Origin: a virus
Reading direction: 5' to 3' (one strand)
DNA length: 31,034 nt
IMG/VR virus record: IMGVR_UViG_3300010885_027722
Coordinates: 1 to 31,034 of that record
Positions within the stretch are counted from its first letter, which is position 1, and each line of letters begins with the position of its first letter. The notes below the pieces were generated by a model. The model searched no databases. It was not told the DNA's origin and was given only the letters and a program-made list of their open reading frames with translations. Shown piece after piece: positions 14,339 to 26,300 of this stretch. The translations under genes and the position numbers were made by a program.

Positions 14339-17300
14339 TTAGCCTCTAAAAAACTGTGCGGCCACAGTATCAGTATATTGCAGTCCCACGCCATCATATG
14401 TGGTAGTAGATCCTGTTCCGTACCAACTGAGTGCTTGTAATACCTGAATTGTCACTTGATAACCTGCTGTGGGTGCTGACGTAAACTGCACTTTCACAGG
14501 GCTATCTCCAATTACAGAATATCCACCAGTCTGTCTAATTCCGCCCACATAAACCAACACAGCCTCTACGTCAAAGGTTGAATCTTCTAAACTCAAATCA
14601 ATGTCTGCTGTAAAGATGGTAGTGGTTCCGTCTGCTACAGTGCTGGTTCCTACATAGTGATTTTGGTATGCAATGGGTGCCAAATTGTCACGATTTAGAT
14701 TGTAAACTATTGCGCCTACAGAATGCAAATCAACTGCAGTTCCTGCTGTTCCACGTAATAGACTGCTCACAGTATTTGCGCCAAGGTCAATATTGCGATA
14801 CATAATACGCTCACCATTCACTGTGATCACGCCCCAGACGTTGTTGGCCAAATCAGGAACAGCAAGGGCGCCTGCATTGGCCACATGCACAACATCATCA
14901 TTGGCATATAAAGTTTGAGTTAGTGCGGTAGTAGTAGTCGGTGTCATTCTATAAGTGGCTTGTACTCCGCGCATGTCTTGGAAGATACGCAATTCAATAC
15001 CAGGATTGGGTTCAGTTTCAAGAATCACAATCACAGCGCCATTGGCAGGAGCAGTATTAAATGAGACCGATGATCCAACAAAGGTATAAGTGCCTGGAGC
15101 AACCACAATGTTATTGACAGCAACTTCGACGCTGGTAGATCCAGATGGCACAGTATATGGTCCTGTGCTACTGCCATTGCCTGTATAGGTTGTGAACTGG
15201 CGTGTGTACACACGCAAGTCCATGGTATCAAATATGGAACAAGGTACCAGTTCTTCTGGAGCATGACTTTCGTAAGGCCCAACAAATTCGCCACCGTCAA
15301 CATTGATATCAGTTGCTCTTGTTCCTAAGTATGGATCAAGGAAACTACTTTCATAGATAGCGTCAAGTATAGCAGGGTCGTATGTGGGGCGACCCTCAGA
15401 ACCATATGATATATTATCAAAAGGGTTGATGTCAAAGTTGCCTACATCAAAACCTGTATTCTGTGAGAACGTGGGTGCAGAGACTTGTACGCCAGGATAA
15501 TCAACTCCATCAATCAACAATGGTAAATCTAATCCAGGTTCGTTTGGTCCTGGAACGTAAAAGCCCATGGTACGGTCAACACCGCTCAATGAACTGGCAG
15601 GAACTAAAGTCCAGTTGTCGGGATCAAATGTAGCACTAGACACAGTTGCGTTTGCTGACCACACACGGTCATCGTAACGAACCATTGCGCCACCGTAATA
15701 AGTGACATTAGGTTCCCAAGTTAAAATAGTGCTCACATACTGATAACGATCATACTTTATTGTGGTATTGATACTTCGAACCAAGTTGTTGCCCATAACA
15801 GCAACAATCTGACCGCCTGTTCCATTGCCGCCTGACAAAGTGATTATGGCTGTGCTAGTGTAACCTGAACCTGGATTTGTTATCACTACGGAGTTAATAT
15901 ATCCTGCGCCGTTGATGGTGGCTGTCATGGTTGCTGGAGTCACACAGTCACCGGTCACGGTCAGTTGAGGAGCAATTGTGTATCCACTGCCACCATCTGT
16001 AATAATCACATCTTGTATGCTTAATGTGTAGTTGTTGAACCAGAAACTGTATGGCTGTGTTTGCCATAATGTGCTGTCAGGAGCAACATCACTGTAGGTA
16101 CTAGGATGTCCAGTTCCTGTTGCTGTGCTCAATGTATAAGGAGTCAAGATTGGACTCATGTACTGATTAGGTACTTGTTGAGTATTATAAAATGCTGGTA
16201 AATCAAAGTCTGCCAGGCTGCCTTGGTACTCATCAAATCCGTTGTAGATCAGATTGAATTCGCGTATCTGCACATGATATGGTTTGACTTCTCGAATGTA
16301 GTTCAGTACAAAGTCTTGATTGTCCTGCTGATATGTTTGATAAGGAAGCAGTTGTCTAATCTTGTGATCAACGTCAATCAAACTGGTCTTGGTCAACCAT
16401 TCAGGTGCTTCAAATTCACTTAACACAAAGTTAAACATTAGAATCAATGCACGATTGCGTTCAATCAACAGATCTCCAATCAACAGTTCTTTGTTGATCG
16501 CTTGTATGATCTTGCGTGTTTCGACTACAGGTTCTTGATCAAAATGTTGTGCATCAAACACTTCTACATCAAAGCCAAATCGTCCCAGTGCATAGTCCCA
16601 CAGTTCGGCCAAGAACTGTATTGTGCCATCTTGTAGACCCACACGATCCCACCCAGTGTCAGTTCTGAGATAGATTTCAAACTTGCCCTGACTGTTGGCA
16701 GTGACTTTTACACTACTGCCTACTGGTGCCGCGGCCAAACTCAATGTGTCAAGTGCAGCCACATTGGCCACTTCAGCAATGATTTTGACGCTGGAATTGT
16801 ATCCTGGCAAGTACCAAGTTACATATTCCCAATAGTTTCTAGTGTCATAGTTTTGCACACGACTCAAAAACAATGTTTCAAAAGTCTTGGTTGCAGTCAC
16901 AGTGTAAATGGTCCACAAACCATTTTGAGTGCTGTTACTGACCACAAGATATTTGTAGCCTACCGGGACTTGTGCAAGATTTTGATAACTGAGTTCTTCA
17001 ATATTGGCCACACGTTTGTCCCAGGCACCGGTGCCTGCTTTGGGTTCTGCTTCACTGCTATTTAATAAATTGAAACTTCGAATTTCTGATATAGGAAACT
17101 GCAACAGAACAGCATTCACATATACCAAATAGTTTTGCAAGGCCAAGAATCTGTTGGCAAACATGCTTTGTCTTGGTCGGAATTGTACGCCATATTGCTG
17201 TGCAGGACTCAAGGTAGGATCGGGCACTAGGGCACCTTGTGCGTTTACTCCGCAGAAACTGTCTTGTAGTTTCTCATACAAGTTGGCTGGCAAGAAACCA

Positions 17301-20300
17301 TCAGCACGATCTTGTGGCAATAGATCATATTGCACGTGAACGTTGTCATCTGTATACTGTCTATCAAACTCAATGTTGATCACTGTGTCGTAGGCACTGA
17401 GTTGATCTAATCCATTGTAGATAGCAGTAGCACTAGGGCTGACAAATGCCACATAAGGAATACCACTGCTACGAGGTTCAGCAATATATCTTGCAATACC
17501 ACTAGGGCTAAGTGTTTTTCCTATTGTGGTATTGATTGTGGTAATATTCTTTACCCAGAAATAATAAGTTGTTCCAAACACTCCCGATGTGGTCAAGCCG
17601 GTAGTCACGCTATAGTTGACAGTGTTTCTAGGAGTACCAGGACCTGTATAATTAGCAGGTGGCACCGAACTCTCAACCCATTGATAAACATCAACTGTAC
17701 TACCTGGGAACAGTTGACTCCATCGTCTAGACGCATACACAATATCATCTTGATTGGGATCGATAAATCTCACTGAATTAGTGTCCCACCAAATTTGTCC
17801 TTCGTGAGTGGCTGCCCAGATTCGACCGTTGTTGTTTTTGGCACCTACATTGTAGGCTGCAGGATCAACCGCACCAATGAAGTCAATGTTTTGTCGTGCC
17901 GCTCCTAGTATCTTGCCTTGCAACGGGTCAATAAAGTCAAAGAATGCTGTTTTGGCGCTGGTGACTCGATCATATGTAAACACACTGTTGATCAAATCAA
18001 TGTCCACAACTGGCTGTTGTACATTGGTAACTTTCCACGATGGTGAAAGATCAGGATTATTGAAAATAGACACAGCACCATAGTTTTGTACGATCAGTGT
18101 GCTGTCTCCAAGATCATCACCTGGGCTACCTGCCAGCAATATACCATTGGTATAATCAACTGATGTGCCATATTGATCTAGTTCAGTCACTGTCTGATCA
18201 TAAACTTGTAGTCCAAATGCAAATTTACCAGGATCTGTAACTGAATTCTCTGAACTGGCAAAATAATCATATGTGTATACCGCACCACTTTGAATCAGTG
18301 GTCCACTGAATATTGTGGTCTTGCTGTCAAAATATGTGTTGCCGCCGTCAAATGTAGTTGGACGATATAAATTGCCACGTGGTGCACCCACAGTAAGCAC
18401 AAGAGAACTGTTGTCAATGTTGACGTCGCTGCCAAATCCTGCATAGGCCACTGGGTAAGGACTCACAATGGTTTGAGTGTAAACATAGGTTTCAAAACCC
18501 ATGCTGTCAAAAATGTTGCCAACAAGTCCAGGAAGCACAGTCAACTTGTTGCCTGCAACTGCGGCATCTGTATTCTTGACGCTGACTGTGAGTAGTCCAA
18601 AAGTTGATGTTCCAGGAACAGAGCCAGCACGGGCTATCACATTAGGAACTGTGCTGTTGTTGATGTCTTGGGCAAGTACTGCGGCCCAACTACTAGGTTG
18701 CCAGTAAGTGGTGTTGTTCAATGCTGTCCCTATTGGTACTGCCTTGACAGCAATCCAAAGACCCTGATTGTATTCAACTATGGTACCAATGGCGTAAGTT
18801 AAAGCACTGTTCCAGGCAGTTGGTGTGCTCAATGCCACTTCCATGTTGTTGATTCTGATAGTATTACCAGGATTTAATCTGGCATTCACAGTTGATGTTG
18901 TTACACCATACACACGACTTTGATTGACTTGGCGTTCTACTGACCCTGCCTCGGGCAGAACACTGCTGTTCTGCGGCGCACCTACGTACAGACTGCAATT
19001 GTAGTGACAAAGATCCACGGCTTGACCAAAATTTGCACTTTGGAATGGTGCATCTGATCCAATAGTTTGAATCAAACTAAATGTGTTGATACTGATCTCT
19101 AATATGTCTCCCACTGCGGCCGGAGTAGTTAATGTAATTTCATTGGCGCCAGTCACTGTGTATCCGCCAGATGTGTTACCAGCAGTGTTTGTCAAGAATT
19201 CATTGTTTAAAACAACCGATGTTGGTGATACAAATGTTGCGTCAACTTGGTATACAGTTTGTGTGTTATCTGTCACGATGAATCTTTGCACAGATCGATC
19301 ATATACATAAACTGATCCTGCGTCAGATACTCCGTTGTATGTGTTATTGGAACAACCAATTATGATTTGTCTGCCATCTGTAGAACTACTGATTGCCTGA
19401 CCAAATCTTGCGCCAGCGCCAAGACCTGCTGGAGCCAATGTGTCAACATAGGTGTAGTAACTTTGTGTGGACACAGTGATTGTGCCAGTCGGTATGTGTC
19501 CAGAATCAAATGTTATATTTCTAGTGCTGTTGTTGAATGTATAATCAATGTTGGGTCGTTGAATTATACCATTGACTTCTACTTTGAAACTATAGATGTT
19601 GATAGCACTATACAAATATTCATTTAATGAAAATGTTTGTGTAACTCCGTTACCTGTAAAGTCTTTGGACACTCGTCGGCCAATACGTAACACAAGATCT
19701 TTCACTGGAGTTGAGTTTAAAACCACACTGGTTGCAGTCACAGTATAATCAGTTGTGTAGGTCAACAGTTGATTGTTGAGTGTCACAAATAATTGTTGAT
19801 ATTCTCCTGAATTAATTATTACATTGTTGTTGTATTGGAAAGTGTTTTGATTTCCATCAGTGGCATATGTAACCAGTTGTGCTTCAATTTCTACCAGACC
19901 ATACGCAAACACTTGATTGATGCCCGGAGCACCGATGTACATCCATTGTTCGTCAGGACTCACAACAACGCTGGTACCAAATTCACTGCCCGAATCTATG
20001 TAACTGGGATTGGGCACAGTCAACAATGTTGACAACAAGAAACTAGGGCTGTTTGGAAATCTATAAATGGTGGCTGCATAACCTGAATTTGCGCTGGAAT
20101 CTGATCCAATACTTGTCGGAGCACCAACTGCTCCCCAAGTTTGATTGCCGATACTGACAACTGATCCAAATCCGTACGCACCAGGGTTGTTACATTGTAT
20201 TATACTGTTTTGAGCAAATGGATTTCCTGATGTTCTTACGTAAGTGTAAAGTGCACCTGATTCGGTATCACCGTAGCCGGGTGCACCTACAAATGCAAAT

Positions 20301-23300
20301 GCATTGTCTCGAGCCTGTGCAACACTTGTACCAAATTGACTGTTGGCCACAGGTGTCGTTACTTCAATTTGACCACTAGTATGGAACACATCTTGTTTTT
20401 GCACAACTTCCCACAAACCTTGTCCGTTGTCATCAATCCAGGCACGACTACCTGTTATTAAATTGTTAACGTATGGCAATGTTATAATGTCGCTGCCTTG
20501 TGCAATTCGTTGAGTTTGCAAAGTAAAAGGTGTTCCTGTTCCTGTTGCCACAATTTGATCTGTTTGCAAGAAAGAAAATGCAATGGTGACCTGGAAAATG
20601 TTTGGCACATTTAGTACTTTGTATACCCCATCTACACCAGAGCCAAAGTACTTGATCAGCAAGATATTATCTGCTACCAATCCATGGGCCTGATTGAAAG
20701 TGACCACGGCTGTACCATTTAGATTTGAATTAACCTGTATGATTTTGCCTGATACTTGTGCTGTTCTATAGATGCCCCAATCGTAGTTGTTGATCTTGGC
20801 TACCCATACTATAGATCCCACATTGACATTGTTCAAATCTGCTGCCAACGAAGCAGTGTTATTGATGTTAAACACTGTGATATCAACATCATCTATGTTG
20901 ACGTAGCCCGCTGACGGCAAAACTGTGTCAGTTTTTTTGACCAGTGTAGTAGTTAAAATATCTGGACTGGTTATCTTGTAACTTTGATTCCACAGATCAC
21001 TGAGTAACACAGTCTGCTCCGCCAGACTAGATTCTCCAGGAATAACCACCTGAATCAAACTTGGATTGGACGTCAACAATGCCTCGTTCAATCGCATTTC
21101 ATAAAAACTTCTGTTGGCATTGGCTCCGTACACCCCGCGTTGTACTGCCCAGTTTTCATAAATTTGGTATTCATTCACACCGCGGCCAAGGTCGGCAAAT
21201 GTAAAGATTTCTGCCGCACGTATTGTGCCTTTGTCGCCAAGGAATTGACGATACAGATTTACTTGGCTAGTGCTGTCTAGATTGAGAGCCACCATGTATT
21301 CTCTAGGTTTGAATCCAATTAAATTGTACGCAAACAAATCTTGGTTTACTTCAAGATTGGCTTGGTACACATTATAACTGTTGGCCAACTGATTGCTCTT
21401 GTTAGGAAGGTTTGGCAACAGACCTTGTTGAATCTTGGTGTAGTCGCTACGTGTCCACTCATTGAAATCAAACTTGGCTTTGGGTTGCACAATATCAACT
21501 GCACTGTAATAAAAGTTTTTGTACAATACAATTTCGCCGCGAGCATACTTACGCAAAGGTTGCCACTCTTTTATATTGTTTTGATTTAATATAAAGCCCG
21601 GAGCATTTAGTTGGCCGTTCCATTCCTGGGTAGTTGATCCTATTAGACGAATTCGATTTTGTCTGGCACCTGTTGCAGGATAATAGATTAGGTCAGCAAA
21701 AATACTCTCATTGTCTAACACTATCATATTTTCGTAAGATGTAAACTTGAGATGAAAATAGTTTATAGTATCAGCGTTAAGGCTTCTAAGAACAAATGTA
21801 TTGTCTAATCTTTCAACCACAAGATTTCTAGTGGCAAACGGAGTACGATCAGCATTCAACACCATGTTTTCTGTAGTTTGCAAAGCAATGCTGTCAACTA
21901 TGGCATTGGGTCTTTCTACAATCACTTGGGTGGCACCAGGATTCAGATTAATGATACTACCTTCGGCCCAACCTTGTCCGCTCCAGTACAGAAATTCACT
22001 AACCATTTGATTCCAATCAAGTACATAGCCATTTTCCATTTGACTGAATACCAGTCCTTGCTGTTGTAACAATGCACCATAACTCAATAAGAAATCTGCT
22101 ACAAGTGTTCTATTGGTGAACACATAACCATAAGGAACCTGCACAACTTCGTTACTATAGGTTACTGGCACTCGGACATCAAACCCGCCTGCACTAATTG
22201 TATTCAATACTCCATTAACTCGGCTGACCAGGATATCAAAATATGGTTGTGTGGTACTGTATCCGTATACTGCCCATCCACTGCCAGTTGACTGTACAAT
22301 TATGCTACTGTAGGTCAGTTGATCAAAAGGCACGTTCTTGTAGAACAACAAGTTGTAACTTTCGTCGGGCAATAACAAACTTGAATTAAGGCTGTTGGGG
22401 CTGGATTTCTCAGTGTAAATTTCCAAAAGATTCTTGCCTGTAAAGCCCGCCATTCTATAGCACAGTCTCACATCAAGATTTTTAAGATCTGCTGTGAGTG
22501 CATCAGTTGAATTAATTCCGCTTACTCGATTGTAGTCCACGATCCAGTCAATGTAACTGGCTTTGCTGACACCATTGCCGTATATTTCAATACCATTGGC
22601 ATCTAGTCTATAACGACCATTGTAGAGATACTGACCAAGTTCTGCATCATACCGGTACAAATCGCGATCAGCAAACAGACTGAAAAATTCTGCAGGCCGG
22701 GTAAGCGCCAACATTCGCATGATAGCAAATGGATAAGCACTGCTGGTTCTCCAGGCATTTTCTACAGGAGCATCATCGCCCACTGTCCAACTTTTCTTGA
22801 AGTTTGTGCTGTTGAAATTACCAACCACTGTCTCTATGGGAGGCAACAACGCACCCTCACTGCCAGAAGGAATTACTTGTGTAAGCCCAGGTCTTGCATA
22901 TTGAGGCAACACATAGGGCGCAACAGGATCACGTACCAAACCTGCTGCCAGGTCATCCCATAGCACCAAGTTACCTGAAGTGTAAGGTGCAGGACCATAT
23001 TCGGCTTCCCACCACACAGGCATCACAGTAAAGCCCAACATCTCCCAAGGTCTTGTGTTGGGACTCGTAGTATCATAGAAATAATTGTAGATACCGCGCC
23101 AGGCGCCAACCGCCAATGGCCGATTGTCTGTCAACTTGTTGCTGGCGGTACTGTAATTCCAAGTAAATCCGGCTTTTGGATTTGCACTAGTTGGAGGAAT
23201 ATAGTCTTGCGACTTATAATCCAGTTTGTTCCAGCCTACCCAGGTCAAGAAGTCTTGGCTTTCTATAGCAGTTATTTCTGACAGCGTATAATCTGTTGTA

Positions 23301-26300
23301 CGGAACTGTCCTGGTACAACTTCAGTAGCGACCAATGGCACAGGGTTGCCGTCTAATTTTAAATTGCTGTAAATTCTAGTTTCAAATTCCAATAACAATT
23401 GGTCTCTAAAGTCACCAAACGCCACAGTGATTGATCCGTCATGTCCACGTATGACTTGTCTGGGTTCAACATACGTTGTATCTAGGTATATTTCTGGAAT
23501 AAAGGCAGGGTATAGTCCCAGTTTGGTAGGGGTGTTAGGAACAAAAGTGCCATATGTTTCTGCGTATTCTTGTATGACCACAGTGTCACCCACTGCCAAT
23601 GGAATCGTAATAGTCAGCGTGGGTGCATCTGTAGAAACCACGTATTCAAGGCCTCTAGTGAGCAAACGATCATTCACATAAACCAACAATCCAAGATAGT
23701 TGGCTGAAGTGTAATTATACACTTGTGTGGTGTCAAATCTATTGGTGGTAATTGGCCCAATCACAGTGGTCGATTCGGTATACACATTACCGCCGGGCAA
23801 CATGTCGCTCCAGTAGAAAGGATTTGCACTTGTCCGTCCGGCAATGAGATCTGTTATGACTGCTGTTAGAATTTCGGGCACAGTCATGTTCACATAGTCA
23901 CCCGTGACAGCGGCATTTAATAATTGTGCTTTGTACTTTTCGTATTCTCTTGAGTTAAACTCAAGGCTGGCAAAGATATTGTAATCTGGGCTACGAAGGA
24001 AGTATCCAGCCAAGGTCATTGGAGAACTTTGTTGTAAAATACTTAGACCAAAAGGCACAATGTTACCAAGGTCACGTGTGTTGTTGGCTCCATTGATCTT
24101 GCCTGTGAGTCCCACAAGATTTTGTCCAATGGTATCGTAATGTGTTCTTATTGTACCTAGTGTGAGATCGTTGGCGTTCCCATTCAGCGGATTGTTTTCA
24201 AGGTTTATGGGCACTTGATAAAATGCCACTGCACTGACTTGATCACTCAAGACCAAGACTTCAATTATCTGTCCTGGCACAATCACTGTGGTGCTAGGAA
24301 AAGTTATGCTTGTGGTATTATCAGTTGTGACATAGGTGTATGTGCCCGGGTCCTGGAAGGTGCTGTCAATATAAATCTTGATAGATGGAATAGTATCTAC
24401 TGGTCTGGCGGCCACATCCAACAACAAAGGTGTGTTGGCTGCATATACAAAACTAAATTGTTGATAGATTTTGCTTTTGACTGCGGCTGTTTGCCAACCA
24501 ATTTCTCTTTTGAAAACTGTACGGTCAGCATATTGTCTTACAAATCCTATGCTGATATTTTTTGTATAACTCACATTGTCCTTGACATAGAGGAAAGTAT
24601 CTGAGTAAAGATTATTATCAAACACAATGTCGCCAATGTTGTTGATACTGAGATACTTTAAAGGAAAGCCCAGGATTGTATCATCGAGCCCCGGGCCAAG
24701 AGCATAACTGAATAGTTTTGATCCTGCAAATGTACTACTAGGATAAACCACTGGGTTGTCAAGACCGTATCCATCGCTGTCGTAAATGTCAAACAGAGGT
24801 GCTTGATTCACGCTGGTCTTTTGCTGTGATCGAATCCATTGTACACCATCATAGTAAAAACTTATGCCTTGTAGTGTATTGCCGCTAAGACAAACCACTG
24901 TTTGATCAACAAATACCTCAGTATCACTGGCTGGTACTAGATTAATCACTGGTTCTGAAAATGAACTTCCGTCGTCACTTAACGTAACAAATTCAACTGT
25001 ATAAATCTTGTCTCTAACATTAGGATCTGTATCCTGGGCAAAAATAACTCTGGTTCCAGCAATAAATGTATATCCGTCTGTGCCGTAACCCACTGTTCCA
25101 TTAATGGTACTAAGAGCATCTGTTGTATTAAAATCAATAATGTCCACTGGCTGTTTGCCTTGTGTGCCCATTTGATATAATCTGGTGCCACCGCGGAATT
25201 CCAAAATAGGGCGCTTGGCTCTAAATGCATTGTCTATCACAGGCACAGTGTTGTTGTACTCAGCAGATGCATTAATAACGTCAATATGGAACCATCGATT
25301 GCTACGACTCCAGGCATTGAGATCTGGTGAGTCCAATGATATGGTCAAATAATCTGGTACCAGAGGTTGATTTAGACTGGCATCAAAGTTGCCCACATCA
25401 TATGGTGTTGAATCAAAAGGAACAGTGGCACTTTTTGTATAGGTCTCTGGAGTGACATAATTGGTCACTGGCAGCAGTTGAATAGCAGTTCCTACTCCAG
25501 CCACGTAGTAGTTTTGGTTGGCATAACTAGTAGGCACCACAGGTGCAAGAAATTGTACTTTGAGGTTGTTGGTAAACAATACTCCATTAGGGCTGGTATA
25601 ATTCTGCTTGCCTAAAATATCAGTAACAACATTGATGGTAGAACTATCGGCTTGATCCACCAATCTAATTTGACCAAAAATATCTGGGTTGGTTCCGTCT
25701 TGATACCATAGCACATCCTTGACTGCTGTGAGCAGAGGAATTTCTTCAAAGTAACCTTCGGCATCGCGATACCACTGTGTGCTGGCCCATTGTGTTCCAA
25801 ATAATATAGTAAACTTGTTGAGTTTAGGGCACGATCTTTGCACTGTAAGGTTCAGTATTGGGTTGCCTGCGGTATCATATTGGTAAGTGATCAACCACAC
25901 ACTGTATCGTGTGTTAGGGTCCACAATTGGTATTGTATAATCATAAGGCAGACTATCAAAACTGCCTGGTCGACCATTGTTGCTGGCCACTGGATCCAAT
26001 GGATCAAATTGTGAAGTTATTAACCAACCGCCGTCTTCGGTATCAGTAATTCGATTTGTAAATACCACAGTGCGATTGTTGAGATCGGTGATGCCATCAA
26101 TGCCGCCGTATGTGTTTAAAAATTCTGAAAGATAAACATTGTTGATTTGATCAAACTGTAGATCAGTCAACAAGTCTACATCCCCGATACTGGTTAAATC
26201 ATAGTAAAACTGCTGTGCATTTTTAAATGGCACATAGAAAGAAACTGTTCCGAGATCTTCACCGTTGTTGGTTACTCCCAAGACGTTTCTACTGCTGATA

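Noticed and set aside
15800-16010. Glycine-rich GSGYT repeats considered as a DNA-level tandem repeat or DGR target
   Set aside because: The DNA copies are diverged, and no template repeat, reverse transcriptase or Avd-like gene is in the window; it reads as protein-level fibre repeats.
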